Positions 1 through 13,853 of a DNA stretch of 64,000 nt are shown here, piece after piece; position 1 is the stretch's first letter; every line of letters starts with the position of its first letter. Location of the stretch: the NCBI GenBank assembly GCA_008360975.2, contig CM039196.1, positions 7,110,263 through 7,174,262 on the forward strand. The letters run 5' to 3'. The notes beneath the pieces are model-generated. The model was given only the letters and a program-made list of their open reading frames with translations. It made no database searches and had not been told where the DNA came from. A program made the translations under genes and the position numbers. Source of the stretch: Lichenostomus cassidix. Taxonomy: Eukaryota > Chordata > Aves > Passeriformes > Meliphagidae.

Positions 1-802
1 TGATGAAGACTTTAACATCTCTCCAGCTGGTCCTGACAATGAATCAGTTCTCTTGTAGAAACTCTCTTCCTTAGTAGAAACAAAATCTGAATGGTTTACA
101 AAATCTTTTTGCTGATGACCATTTAAACTTGCTGGATTGCTCAAACTGCAAAATGCTGCTTAATCTATAGGAGATTGTTTTCACTTATGTTTTTTTCTGC
201 TGTGGTGTTGCTGCAGGTGTGACAGTAATGTTCTTGAAGCAGCTCACTCAGTGATTTGTTCTAAAATTACTATTTTCACTGTGTAAAATTTCATTAGATT
301 AATTATATGGATTTCTATTTAAATTTGCTTTTCTTCCTGCTGAGTATGAAGACAGAACCCTACCATGGGAATGCAAATCCCTATGATGGAAAACCACCTT
401 CATTGCAAAATATGGCAGTGCTTTAGAATGGCAGAGTGCTGAGGTGTGACCTTACTGGACTAAAAATGCTTGTTAGTCTACCTTTATGATTTCTTAGGTT
501 ATCATTACGTGACATATTCTCCATTAAAAAAATGGTCTTATTTCTTGTGGTAACCGTGCAGGTGTGAAGTTGTGAAGAGGAGAAATTTCTTCATGAAAGT
601 CTGCAAAGAATATAGAGGCTTCTCTGATGATCTCACTTCCTCTTAGAGAAGTTATGGGTGTAAAACGCATTTATGATGATGAAACAATTTTATCAATTAT
701 GTCTTTAAAAACAAGTAAAATTTTGAAAGCCTTTGAATTTTGAATATTTCTCTTGAACTTCATGGAAGAAATAGTGAAGTGCCTCTTAAGTGCTCATTCA
801 CT

Positions 803-816
803 GTATATATATATAT
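803..816 (+). repeat. (TA)n short repeat
   Basis: A short alternating TA run flanked by ctg and cagc. Confidence 0.85.
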
Positions 817-3800
817 CAGCTATTAAAATGTTACCAGTCCTTTTCAGACACGTGTGTAACCTTTCCTACTTAGTACTTGCAGCCTGTATCCTTAATAGGG
901 AAAAATACTAATCCCTGATGAGTGCAACTGAAATGGTAGGTGAAGTCAGCAGAAATCTTTCTACCCAGTGAGCTGGCGGGGCATGTTTGTAAGCCAGCAA
1001 ACTGCAGTGCTTTGCAAAATATTATGGATCCAAAAGCACAATGAATTATGTCTACCAGATTCACAAAGCTAGGATTAAGAATAGCTGTAACGTCTGCTGC
1101 TGAGGATATATAGAGCACATTATCTGGTCTATTTTCTGGGTTTCTAAACACATTTTAGACGTGTACTAAGAACCTGTTATAATATATTTGGTGGCTTTTG
1201 TTAAGTGAATGATAGGGTTATCATTTGGTTTCATTTAATTTTCCAAATGGGTCTGTACTCACTTTAAACTTCTTGACAAAAATAGTTTTCTGGGGTTTTT
1301 TTCTGTGATCAGAGTTGCTGATGATTCTTTGTTTAGGAGTCGATTTAATTTCTGCGTGTGTGAACTGGTAAATGGTGGGAAGCTGTAAATGCTGATGTGT
1401 TTGGTCACTGTTAATGCAGATAATTGAATTAAGTGTAGAATCAGGCTAGTTTTCTGCCTGTGGGGTGTGAAGTGTTCATGGTGTTGGACACAATTTGCTG
1501 TTCAGGATGGATATCTTTGTCTTCCACGCGGGTAGCTAGATGGGTACATTTGCTCTTCCTGACATGCTGTCATCCCTTGTAAGCAAGATTTATTAATTTG
1601 GCTCCGTCGCTGTGTTGTGTTGTTCTTGTGCTTCCCTGGTATTCATGGCTTGGGGCAGTATTCCTCCTCCCAGTCCTCAGCTCATCTGCCAGAGCCATGA
1701 GCTGTCCTGCCCAGGGGTTGGAAGTGCTGGGGCTGGCACAGGAGCTTCTGGTGTGGGAGATGGGCTGTGATACATCTGGATCTGTGCTCTCCTCCCCCTT
1801 CTGTACTTCCCTAAATTAATTGCTCACATGCCACTGTGGGACAGTTGAGACACATTCTGTTCATGCTGAGCAGATCTAGAAGTATCCCCAAGTCACACAC
1901 GAGGCGTTGTGCTGTTGCCTGAGAGTGTTCGTTTGTGTAAAATCAAATACTGGGCTGGTGCTCAGGTTTCTTGTATTTTATAATCTCTTCCCTGTCAGTA
2001 CGAGATACACATCTAATGAGAATTTAGCAAGAAAAACACAGTCTAGGCAGACCACATAAAAAGCCAAGGAATGACATTATGGTGTTTGGAAAGCCTTAAT
2101 AAAGAATCTTGATATACTGCCGTGTGTGGAGGGAGCTACTGTTCGTCAAAAGATTTATGTGGTGAACCAAAGCAGTGTTAACAGGATGGAATTAAAGACT
2201 GAAATATTTCTTTCCTACTTTCCCCCTCCCCTTTCCCTGCCACTTTTTTTTTGTATGAAAGCCACTGATTTGGCTTCCACATGATACTCTTCTCATTTAT
2301 GGGTTCTGTCTCTTCTCGTTTTTATCTGTCCTCCCCTTTCCATGATGTTCTTTATTGTTTGGTTTTGCCCTCCCCTGAACAGACTCATTCATTTTGTAAT
2401 GCTTTTCTCCTCTGCTCATCTTTTGCTGGTGTTCTTTTGGTTCCAGCATTGCTTTTGCAACTGCATATGTTTATGTGTTGCTGACTGTTGTACTCCCTGA
2501 TTAAGCAAGTTGAGACGTGGAATGTTATGGATTTCTGTCAGATGTCTTTATTTGTTAACAGTATCATTATGAGTGATAGGTTAGTCCAGATCAGCCAACC
2601 TGACTTGTAGTTTCAGCAGCACCTTTTGGAGATGTTTTTTGCTGCTGGAGGCTCTGGGAAGGGATTAAAAGGCACTGTCTTTCTCTTGGAAAAAAAAATA
2701 AACCCAAAAGCTGAAAACCAAAGTAGGATGAACCCTGCTGATGTGTGTTTCTGAGAATATTCCCAGTGCTGTGCTCAGGGTGAGTCCTGGAGGCAGCAGC
2801 AGTGTTTATGGCAGGTTGTTTGTTGTGGGTGGTGAACTTGCTGCTGCTAAATTTGTAGTGATTGAGTCTGCCCTACTGTTCAAAAAAAGGTGGGTGGGAT
2901 GACTATTTATCTTTGATTCCTTGTAAAGAATGGGAAGAAAACAGCTTCGTTTGAACTGTGGGAAAGACAGCTGTGTGTATAGATGATCCCAGGACGGCTA
3001 GTGCTTTGTGGAAGACTTTGGTTTATTTCTGCCAAAATTTTAGTAGTGGAGATGGGTTATAGGGAAGTCTATAAAGGAGAGGAGGCAAGAGTTGTGTACT
3101 TGGGTGCTGCATGTTCTGCCAGAAGAGGTGAAAATGGCATGCCCTGCACAGGCCTGGTTTATAAAGGGAGTCTAACACGGGAAGATCTTCTGCGTGAAGG
3201 GGAGGCAGTCACTGCTGCCAGCGTGCATGTTGGGATTTAGGCACTTCGAATGCTTCTGGCCAGGCTGTGAGCTAGCTGGCTAGGAGTTTACTAATACACC
3301 ATATCCTATTTGCAGCCTCAGCTTGGCAGGGCTTCTCTGGAAAAATTAAAGATTCTGTTTTCTAGCATAAAACCTCAACAAGAAATGGGAGGGAAGTGCA
3401 GCTGTGCTGTCCCTAAGTTCAGACAGCTTGTCTTGCCAGCTGCAGAGAAGTACAGCATTCAGAGCATGAGTTTAGTTTTCTGACTGATGGTTGTTAATAG
3501 CAAGTCCTTAATTTCATTCTGTATCATCTCTTGTTTTTATTTGTGTGTGTTTAATTGAGAAATGGCTCTCTCAAAAGCCCTCTGAGAACCTGCTTAAAAG
3601 AGATTTAGACTGCTGACTCTTGGGCTGCATCTTGTCTTTAGTCTTCATCATATTTGAATTCTGTTGTGAAGTCCCAAACAAAAGCATATCAGAAACAATA
3701 ATAATAAAAAAGGTACCATGTAAATAATTGAGTGCTTGGCAAATGTGATGGGATTTTACAATTCAAATGCTTTAATCCAGAAGAGCTGACTGTATACACA

Positions 3801-5857
3801 GTGCCAGTAGGAGTGAGTGGTCATAGAAAGATGCCTATTTCCAGCAAGTGTGTGGAGCCATTAGCCAGAGCCGATGACAAATGCAAAAAGCCAAACACGT
3901 TTAACTAAGAAATTGAGAGCTATTTTACTTTGCTGGTGAAGGTATTTACCTCTGGGCAAGTGACTTCTACCTTAGCTTAAATGACTTTCTCCTTTTTGAG
4001 ATTCATGCTCGTCATGCAGTAATAGAGTCCTTGCTGAATGGCCTGACTGTCGATATTGAGCACTCTTACTATAAACTGGATGGAGCCAGTGGTTTCCCAT
4101 TAATTTTCTAGGTGACAGTGCCTGGATAAATGGTGCTAATCTCTTCTCTTTTCCCCTTCAGTCAGTGGTTCCTGCTATCCCACAGCTATTTCAGTAATGC
4201 TGGCACTACAGGTTTTTGGGAGCTGTGTTGTAGACAGCAAAGGCTGGGGAATGGCACAGGCAGTCCTGCCTGGGCGATGGTGATTTCTCAGTTGCCTCAA
4301 TGCTCTGGTTTGCAGTTTGGCCTTACTTGCAGTACTGCTTGACAGCTGAGAAGGGGCTTCACCCTTGCTTACTGGTGGGAGGAGAGGGAAGTCAACTCCT
4401 TAGGCCAAAAGATGAACAGGCATCATTAGCCCCTTCTCTGGCTGACAAAAATATCTTTATTGCATTTAAGTGTAGTTTGCTGAGGGCAGGCTGGGGGAGG
4501 GGGTGTGGGAAATTCCTTCACAAGCTTTAAATAATTTATTCTGAGCCTGAAAATCTTCAGAGCGTTATAGCAGTCAAGTAGGAGCAGTTGTGTGCATGCC
4601 TATGAGCACCTCTTCATTATCAGGTTTATGAGAAAATAGGAACATGTTTCTTAAAAATAATTGGGTCCAACCTGTTAAGCAGCAAAATGTTACCATGTAA
4701 GTGTTTCTTCTTTACTTAGAAATTCATGCTTGCTGTCTTAAATGTGTGTGTCGTGTCAGTTTGCATCGCTGACACTGGTCAGGCCTTTTTCTCTTAGGCT
4801 GAAGGATTCTTCATAAGCTTTTTATTATACCTTTAGGCACTTGACTTGTAATTAGGTCACTCCTTGAATTTCTTCTGAGATTAATAGCTTGGACCTTAGG
4901 TGTGGAAGAAAGACCTCTGATCCTTTTCTCTGGCTGTTCTGTTAGCTGTGCTCTGAGCCTACTGCAGTGCATCGACATCCTTCCAACAGCTGTGGATATG
5001 AGAATTGAACAGGCTCTTGCTCAGCATTTTTCCTAATACCCAAGTTCTCACTTTCATCTTTTTTTTCCCCTTTTTTATTTTCTTTCCACACTGTTTGTTG
5101 CTTTAGCACGAGCTGAGCACACACACTTGCTCTCTTACCAGATTGTGATGGTTGGCCGTGTAAAAGTAGGGGTTATAAGGTCAGTTGTGGGGAATAAACA
5201 GAAAACCTGTGAAGTAAACAGACTACTGGACTGTTTAAAAAGCCATCGGTGAAATCTCTTGGGTAGTTGAAATAGCGCAGTAACTGCATTGCAGTTGGGA
5301 AAATTGTCTTTTTGCTGGAATCTCATCCATTTGGAAGATTTACAGCAGTCGGAGCAGCCTTTGGCTTTGTTGACTTGTTTGTGTCTTTTGGTGTTCCAGC
5401 GGACTTGCAGTTACCCAGAGACCTCCTGCACAGTTGCTTTGCTGCTGTCCCATTTCTGCTCTCTGGGGTTACACAGCAGTGAGAGCCAGGCTGTGAGAGG
5501 CTATTCACACATTCCTGCTGTGCTTTGTCCAGACCAGGGCTTTTGGTGTGGGGCTGGACTGGGGCGAGATGCAGAGGGAAGTAGTGTGTGATCTAACAGG
5601 CTCCCCTCCTGGGGAGCTGTTTGGACTGACGCAGTCCTGCCGCCTCACTGCCAAGCAGACCTGCTCTGGGGCTTGATAGTGGGAGACACTGGCAGGCACA
5701 GTCCTTGGGAGATGGCTGATTGGATTTATTATCAATCGCTTTGTATTCCCTAGAATGAGAAACAATTTATTTTAAGGAGCAGCTTTCTTGGAATGCAGGC
5801 TTAAGAAATCATCAGTGGTCTGATTGTTCTGTTTCACTCAGGATTATAAAAGCTTTT

Positions 5858-5970
5858 CTTGTTGGTTTTTTTTGGTTGGTTGGTTTGATTTTTTGTTTTT
5901 TTGGTGGGGTTTTTTTTTTGTGGGGGGTTTTTTGTTGTTTGTTTGGGGTTTTTGGGTTTTGTGTGTTTTT
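5858..5970 (+). repeat. T/G-rich low-complexity tract
   Basis: About 110 nt made almost only of T and G on the + strand, with G runs at 5906-5909, 5922-5927, 5945-5948 and 5954-5956. Two overlapping ORFs rich in W, F and G on + and K, P and T on - come from this composition and are not genes. A related shorter tract occurs near 37717-37752. Confidence 0.85.
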
Positions 5971-8660
5971 CCACAAAAAGCATTTTTCTTGCATAGTTCA
6001 GATCTACCAGCAAGATTGTGGGCAGGGCAGTGGAGATGAGTTAAATTTAACACTGATCTGATACGGTTCCTAGGGCGCTCAAATAATGCTCCAGCCTTGG
6101 TCGTAATTCAAAGAATGCAGAGATGGTTTACATCTGCCTTGAAGTTAAAAGCAATTCTCTAAGGTAGTTTTGAAGCACTGCAAGCGGGCATGTGTGTGTT
6201 AGCCTAGAACCGGCTGGGTCTGGCAGCCTTTGGTTTAACTCACTAAGGGTGTGTGAAGGTGGCTGGGGTAGAGTCTGGGACACACTGCCTGCATAAAGAA
6301 ACCTTCTCCACTCACCTGCCAAACTGATGGTTGTTTTTTTGTTTTAGATGAAGGACCTAGCTTGTACTTCTGACTCCCATGCACATGTAAGTTTGTGGAC
6401 TTGATAGCTAGTAATACGTGCATCCATTTAATTTGTGATCCAAACTCTGTGGGGCCTAGAAGAAATGAAATCTGAATGCCTGTCTTGCAGAAAAGAATGT
6501 AAAATTAGTCATCCCACACCACCCTTAATGCCAGTGTTGTAGAGGCAGCAGGTGGAGATGAAGGGAAAAACTTACTGGAAAATTATAATCTATGACGTAA
6601 CCTCATCCCACTAAAAATCTCCCTAATTTAGCCTTGCTTAGTTCATCTGAAAGACTCCAGAGAGGAAGCAAGTCAGGCCTGGTTTGGGTTTGGTCAAAGA
6701 TTAGGCATGCAGATTGGCATTGTGTTTGTCTTTGGGAGGTAGTTTGGCAAATTGTAGTGAACTCTCTGTACAGATCTTGGTGAGAAACAGTCATTTCCTG
6801 CTCAGTTTCCTAGTGGGCAGACTGTCCAGATAAACATTGGCTGTGCTGTCGACAGTTAAGGAAGGAGAGCTGTGTGTGCCAGGTGCTCTTTCTTTTTTTG
6901 GGGTTTGGGAGGTTTTTTTGGCCTGTATCATTTTCATATTACAAATAACGGCTTATGCTTCTGTTTTACTACTTGATCTTGCTGAACTACTGGGAGGAAC
7001 AGGGCCTGTGACGAAGGGACTGAGTGAGGGCTTGTGATACCCTTGTCCTGTTCTGGGCTCTACACAGAGTATTACACTGGGCCTTTGAGGCATGGATTCA
7101 TCCTCCAGCTTCAATGCTTTCTTGAAGCACCTGATGTAATTTCCCTGCAGAATTGATGACAAGAGCTGGATATGTCCAAGGAATTGATTTAGTCTGTGCA
7201 AGATCTGAACTGTTCTCTGAGGCTCCTACTCTTCTTTTTTACTAAAGCGAAAAAATAAAGTTATTCTGCATTTAGATATCTTGCTAAGCTGCCTAAAGTT
7301 CGATGCTTTGAATTTGAACCCATTACTCATCCACTTCCCCATCTGGAAGTTGCACGTCCTCAGTCTTCCCTCCCAGGAGCTGTTGAGGTGAGCAGGCAGC
7401 TCTGTCACATTTGCAGCATTGTTGCCCTTTGCAGTGCAAAAGCTGCTAGTGATGATTTTGTTCAGAAAATCAACAGGCATGTGTGCTTTCCTGAACATTA
7501 CCTTAATGTGGTGGCACTGATTAACATGTAAGTTTTAAGTATATATCATCACATCTGTTGAAGTTGACTGAGATGTAATGTCTTGACATCCTTGGTTAAC
7601 ACCCAGTCAATCTGAAAAGCAGGGGAAGGCGATAGAGAGCCCTGAGAGACACCTTGTCAAAGTGACAAATTGCCCTTTCTGATTCAAAGGACCAGCTTGC
7701 ATGGCAGAGCTAAGCAGCTCCTGGAGAAAGGGGAGGAGAGCATGGGAAAAATACACTGTTTGCTTAGGCCTTCCCCTGTATTTTTTGTTTGTTGCTCAGA
7801 GTTGAAGCTCTTTGTTTTCCTCCATCTGAAATAACTTAACAGCAGGTTGAGAGGAGCAAAGCTCCTGGGATTCTGCCTCTCCCACTTCTCGTTCTTATAA
7901 ACGGTTTACAATCTCCTTCAGTTTCCTAGCTTTGTATGGAAAAGTTCAGTGGGTCAGCTTTCCCTTTAGCTTCATCCATCATTCCAGTCAATTAGAAATA
8001 GTTGAGGGCCAATTGCCCGGTCTTCCATTAACTGAGACACTTCAGATTGTTTAAAATAGCATAAAAGCCCTCTTTGTTGACCGTTGGGCAGGCACTGGAT
8101 TTCCCTGTTGATGGACAGCTACCGCGTGGCTGAACAGAACCCCAGTGTATCTTGCTGTACTTGAGGGATGAATATTGCTACTCCAGGCCTTGTCTGGGTT
8201 TTGATTCCTTCTCCTTCACCTCCGCCTCTTGCTCTCCCTGAAAGGTGTGATGCCTTAAAAGGGTGAATTACCATGCCTGCTTCCAAAAAAAAAAGCTCCT
8301 CTTTGTGGCTTTTCAAAACTTCTGTGGTTGGGGTTTTTTTCCAGTTGCTGAAATGTTCCCTTTAACCTTGGTGCTTTAAAAGCTCTTGGCATTATTTGTT
8401 CATTGCTTGTCGTGTGTGTTTCTGAAGGACAAAGGAAGTGTGTAAGTGTTCAGGAAACAGTTAGTGCATTGTGGTGTGGGGCTGAGTTCATTCTGGTACC
8501 CTGTGCCAGGACAGCCTGCATTCATTTGGGGCTAACATTTCCCTTCTGTTCTGAACTGACCAGCCTTAGGGTAGAGCTTGTCTCAGACCTCCAGCAGAGC
8601 TTGAAGCTTTCTCACAGGTTAATGTGTTTGGGTTCACATTGAAGTGTGCTGAATCCATTG

Positions 8661-8702
8661 TATACATACATATACATAAATATATATATAGTTATTTATA
8701 TA
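8661..8702 (+). repeat. TATACA/TATA-rich repeat
   Basis: Alternating TATACATACA followed by TATATATATA and TTATTTATATAA. Low-complexity AT DNA. Confidence 0.85.
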
Positions 8703-8835
8703 ACCCACATTTTACTTCACATGACGAAACAGAAAAATAGGCTTACTAAATGGAGATTTGTTTATCTGCAGCAAAGCAGATATTTATGTATTCCCATAGT
8801 TAAGTCATTGTCTGTCTTGTAAACTCTTCTTCCAG

Positions 8836-9760
8836 CATTGTGTGCTGCCTGGGTTTCAGTACAGGCTGGTTCCATGTGCTTTTTGTTGTTCTGGAGCCAT
8901 TTTTCTTGAATGTGCTATCATTTGATCACAACTTTGAGGCAGTGTTTCCCTGATATGAAGAATTTGGATAGGTCTGGCTGCATACCTCTGCTTGGTGCTG
9001 AAGACCTGGACCTTGCTGTGTTTTTTGAATTGGGGGAAACAGCCTGTGGCAGTCCTTGAACTGAAGGTCTCCATGCACTTCCAGAAGGTGCTCTGCCTTG
9101 TGGTACTGCAGTGTGTAAGGGCTCATCTGTTTCTGAAGAACAAACTGAGAAGAGTAGGACAGCTTCCTGTACTGCTGCCCCCCAGGTGGCACAGTGATGG
9201 GCATGGGCTGCTTAGCTTGGAGTCCAGCTTTTGCACTGCTGAGATGCACAGAAAGCTCTCAGGACAAATCAGGACAGAGAGCACAGCAAGGGATCTTGAG
9301 GCCGTGGTGGAAGAAGGGTGGTCTGACAAGGCAGGAGGATGTGATAACCAAATTTGAGAGTCTTCACCTGTTGGGGAGTTGGATCTTTTAGTGGAAAACA
9401 TCTACCAGAAGTACACCAAGTTCAACAAATTCCACCAATGACTTCCTTCCTCTCTGATGTCCCAGTCTGATGCAGATCTCAAGACAGATTTTTTTCAGCT
9501 GCTGTGTTCCGGCAGACTTGCCCTTTGTGTCTTCCTCCACATGCCTACAGCAAATAAAAGCTTGAGGACATGACTGAGCTGGAAGTGCAGATCTGAGTGG
9601 GAAGGAGACCATTGGGGCAGAACATTAGCCTGAAACTTGACTCTGACGAAAGCAGTGTTTGCTTGTTTTACACTGGAAATAATCTCATGCTTTGCAGAGG
9701 TTGAAGCTTCAGTAAGTAATTTGAACAAAGAGTAGTAGAGGAGAGAAGAATCCACATTTA
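8836..9760 (-). pseudogene. Possible decayed coding fragment of unknown parent
   Basis: On the minus strand several open stretches follow one another in different frames. One contains LYYSLFKLLTEASTSAKHEI, the next ICLEICIRLGHQRG, then a stretch with SNSPTGEDSQIWLSHPPA, then YRKLSYSSQFVLQKQMSPYT and QTYPNSSYQGNTASKL. Together they cover about 0.9 kb with frame changes and stops between them. The composition looks more protein-like than other intronic ORFs nearby, as expected of an old retrocopy. I do not recognise the parent. I see no A-rich tail on the expected side and no target-site duplication. Plain intron that happens to lack stops is a real alternative, since a + strand frame is also open over part of it (8992-9357). 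Confidence 0.25.
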
Positions 9761-11019
9761 ATTAAATTAGCATTGTTGTCCAATGCCATTAATTATGCCC
9801 AGACTTGTAATGTGTTTCACAGGAGCTGATACACTTGAGCTTTGTCTGTGCTGGGGTTGGCTGAGGACAAGTATGTCCACTGATGTAGAATCCAGCCTTT
9901 GTGCTTTGCAAAAACCTTCAAATTAGGTATCTGACAGTAGCCTGGAGTAAGGAGTAGCTAGAATAGCCTGTACTGCAGTCTTCTGAACAAAGGGGATCTT
10001 GGGGAGAGCGATGATTCGATGTACATGATTTCAGTGTTCTTGAAGAGGGACTGTTTTAGTGGAAATAATAATCTCCTGCAATTTTATATTATTTCCAGAC
10101 TGTTTAAATTGTTCCATAGGCAGAGGATAAAGAACTTTGTTTACTGTCTTAAAGTAGGATGTCTGATCCTCCTGAGGGAGGTTATTCTTTTATTAAAACA
10201 GATACAAAATAGCTACTTTGATGGAAATACAACGCTAGGAATTGAAATGGTGATGATTACAGAAGCTGTAGTATTCTAATGCAAAATAAGCCCTAGGAGA
10301 GATGTGCCCTAAATGGCAAATCACTGTTCTTTAACAAAACAAGAATTACTGTTATTTTATGTTTCTTGCTTATTTTACAAGGTCTTTAGCTGTTTCATCT
10401 ACGCTTAACTTTTACAGGCTGGAGGTAAATTGATTGTTGTTTTGTATTTTAAGTAGCGTGGCTTTTTTAAAGCACACTGGAGATGCAAGCACAACTCAAC
10501 AGGATAGGATTCATTTGGTTTCAAAAAAGCAAAAGTAAAAAGAAAAGTCCTGACTACCAACACCACATGGAATAACTGCACTGGAATCTGTTCCCATAAT
10601 TTAGTAGTGTTTTGTAATCTGGTTGCTTTTGCTTTGAAAGCCTCCCAGGAAGGTAAATGAGTGTGTGTTGTTCTGAACTGGAATTAACCTCCTTCTGGCA
10701 GGCAGGGAACTACTGGTAGCATTATTCATTAGGGGTGTCATATTCCAGCCCTATCCAGCAGCTTGTGGTTTACTCTGGATAATTAGGCCTACCTGCCAAA
10801 TGTTTGGAATCTGAGATGCTGAGGTGTATTTAGCAAAAAAAGAGCATCCTAAATAGTGGCTTCGACACTGAGCACAGAGGAAGCAGTTGAAAGGGGTAAT
10901 GTGTCCCAGTTTCTGCAACTTGTGATGACCTAAAATCCTTAATGATGGAGTCTAAAAACAGATAACAAAACCTTTGCATCTTTTCTACATTCATGTTAGC
11001 TTGTGACAACTCCAAGCTA

Positions 11020-11100
11020 GTGATGTAGAGAAAGTACTGGGTTTGGAGATCAAAGAACCACCTGGTTCAGGTAATTCAGGAGTAAGCTGGATGGTGGGCT
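11020..11100 (+). repeat. Possible tRNA-SINE head remnant
   Basis: Tgtagagaaagtactgggtt followed by caaagaaccacctggttcag resembles the TAGAGCACTGGACT-GGGTTCTATTC head of tRNA-derived SINEs. The 3' half does not match. Weak, by eye only. Confidence 0.27.
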
Positions 11101-12787
11101 GTTCCCTTTGCTCACTGCGTTGCTCAGTAGGAATGCTCACATAGGAAGAAGGAAGACGCAGTAGATGTAGTCTGGTTATCTGTCTGTTTAGTTGTCTACC
11201 TTGAACTTTGCAAGCTTTTAGACTCTCTGCTTAGGACAGTCTCTTTCTAACAATAGTTTTCTCCTGTAGGAGTTCAGATCTGTACCATATCTCCCTGAAT
11301 CTTTGTTTTGGAAGCAGCCAGAGGATAAAACCCAGTGCAATGCTCATTTAAAGTCAATACGCTCTAGCTTGCAATTTGCTCATGTTTAAGCACCCAGCTT
11401 TTAAGGTTTCTTTTGCCCACAGGCAGCCTGAATACAAAGGCAGACTTTATATTTTTTTTTAATAAAGAAAAAGTATTGCAAAAGCTCAAAGAACAAAATA
11501 TTTTTTTCCACCTTCCATCTCTTCAGGTTTATTATCAGAAAACAGATATAAAGCGTCTCTAAGTCAAGAGGAACAAAGAGATGCCAGCATCTCAAGTGCA
11601 GCTGGAAATAAAGGTGGTGGATGAGCTGTGTGTGTATACATACCTGTGTGAGAGGAATGAGAGAGAGAGTCCCACCTTGAATTAGTTTCAGCATTCAGTG
11701 GTGAAGCTTACAGGGATAAGGTGTTATGCAAAAGCCCTCTACTTGTAACTGATTTCTTTGTTCTTGGTAAGCTTTGGTTGCATGAAGATGAATAGAAATT
11801 CTGAGTCTCCACTGTATTTCAGCATTGTGTAAATTATTCTCTTTGGAGGAAAGCTTCACTGTGGGATGTGAGAAAGTGAGTTGCAGTTATAACACAGTAT
11901 CTTGAAGAAAAAATGTGAAGAGAAAAATGTATTTATTGCAGAAGCAAGTTCCCCTTCTGGATCCATGTGCAGAAGACACAATGTGACATCTGAACTCTAC
12001 CATAAAGAATTCAGCATGTATCATAAGTTATTTGCCATTAATGATTTGAGTACTGAGTCTGGAAGGAGTGATTTTCTTTGGGATTTCAGAAACCTTATTC
12101 TCGTTGATTGATTCTGTAATGTGAGTTATTCTGTGGTTTCAGTAGAAAGGGAAGCAATGCCTACTTGTATCACCTCTGGTGCCTTACCTTTGAAGGCTCC
12201 CCGTGTTACATTTTCACTGAGGTGGTGGCCCGAGGCGTATTGTCATGGCCTTGGTTAATATTAGTGCTTACCTGAAAATGAGAGCAGCTTCCTTACTGAA
12301 GTCTGAGTTCCAGAAGGTCAGAATAACAGCTGTAAATAAAGGAAAACTGAACTGGGCATCTCAGCTTGTTCAGAGGGAAGTTACAGATCATACAAGAGTT
12401 AAATGTGGACCTCCATGAGACCTCAGCAGCATAAGGTCACTGGGGGCCTGCACAAACATGGCACAGCAAAAAGGGAAGGCACAGCAAAGGCCATAGTTAA
12501 GTTGAAATGCAGTTTTTCTAAATAGAATGGTACAAAATGTAGTGTTGTAGTTCCCTGGTGATGAAGCTTTTCACACATGGAGAATATTTAAATGTTTATG
12601 TAATTAGGCTGAGCACCTCTATTTCAACAGTTTTCATTCCAGCCCTCTTTATTTTCCTGTGATTTGAAGAGGTAGAATGGATTTGTCCAGAGAGTTTTCT
12701 TTAGGGAAGGTGTGTTCAAATTGCAGTTTCGAGCTCCATGTCATTCTTCTTGGATTTGTTTGGTTTTGTTTGTAAGATGAGTATGAA

Positions 12788-12805
12788 TGTGTGTGTGTGT
12801 GTGTG
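12788..12805 (+). repeat. (TG)n microsatellite
   Basis: An uninterrupted TG dinucleotide run of nine units, followed by cgcatg. Confidence 0.95.
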
Positions 12806-13853
12806 CGCATGTATAGTCCTTAATAAAGGATACTTTTTGAGTGTCTGTTGGACAGGATATGCCAACAAAAGCCCTGCTTTGGCTTTAAAGCCTGTGCAGC
12901 CAGATACCTTCAGGGCTCGTAATGAAATGATCAGTCTGTCATTTCATTTCACGTGGCTGAGGATTCATAATGCTGGGCATAAGGCTGAGTTCTCGGTGTG
13001 TAAGCTGGTTCTTTATTGGCCACGTGCTGGGAAACTTCAGAAACACATTCGTCTACCAAAGGGAGCCTCTCTGATTTCTGTGCTGGAACACACAATTGCA
13101 TAAGAAAAAGGAAGGTTCAGATGCTGGTGCTGGCGAGCAGCAGAGCGTTCTCTCTGGGCAGTATCCCTGCAAGAACCCACCTTTGATCTCCCTTCTTTCT
13201 GTTTAGTTTTCATTATGTTGCCTATCTGTTATAAATTTTAAATAAGCTTGCAGCCAGTTAGACCTTACAGACTTAGTGAAGATATGGGAAGGGGAAGCAT
13301 TTCACTGAATTAATCTCTAGCCATGCATTTTTGGTTTAATTATCATTGCTGGACAGTTTGAGAAAGGTGTCTGTTTAATTGTAGGTGTTGATGTTTTTAT
13401 AGCCTTCTCTAGTCTCCAGCTGAGTGTACTTCATCAAATGAAAAGAAACTTTCAATGGTGTGTAAGATTAACTGCTCTGAAAGCTAGTGGGGTTGGTTCA
13501 CTGTAGAACTGAAAGGATATTTTTGCAGACAAAAATTCCACGCCTCCTATGTTGGGCATTGAAGAGAAAGCTTAAAGCAGATTTAAATATAAGATAGTAG
13601 TCTGTTAGTCTGTTGCCTACTAATATGAAGTACTTGATAGATGATTCACATGATCTCTATTTGAGCCCAGTCATACCAGCACAGTCACAGCAAGCTTTTC
13701 TGAGACAGAGGTAATCCTTTCCCTGAATCTGTACTTGTAAATTGTTGGGTAAAATGTGGGTTTTTTCAGTCAAAGAAGCTGAAATCAGTAGAATAGTTAT
13801 ACCAATATGGCAGAAGTGAAAAGTTCTTTTTCTTTTTTTACCTGCTTCTTTAG

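Larger units (their letters stand above)
1..13853 (+). other. Intron upstream of the first visible ARVCF exon
   Basis: No coding exon of ARVCF was found here. I looked for a coiled-coil block and an initiator exon ending in phase 0. The sequence is AT-rich intron with short AT repeats (803-816, 8661-8702), a T/G-rich tract (about 5858-5970), a (TG) repeat at 12788-12805, a worn tRNA-SINE-like stretch near 11020-11100, and a possible decayed coding fragment at 8836-9760. Non-coding 5' UTR exons cannot be excluded from sequence alone. Confidence 0.75.

Noticed and set aside
5812..6061. Overlapping W/F/G-rich and K/P/T-rich ORFs on both strands
   Set aside because: Produced by the T/G low-complexity tract, not by coding sequence.
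1..13853. Initiator/coiled-coil exon of ARVCF
   Set aside because: I searched by eye for a phase-0-ending exon with an E/R/L-rich coiled coil and an ATG start and found none; it is most likely outside the window.
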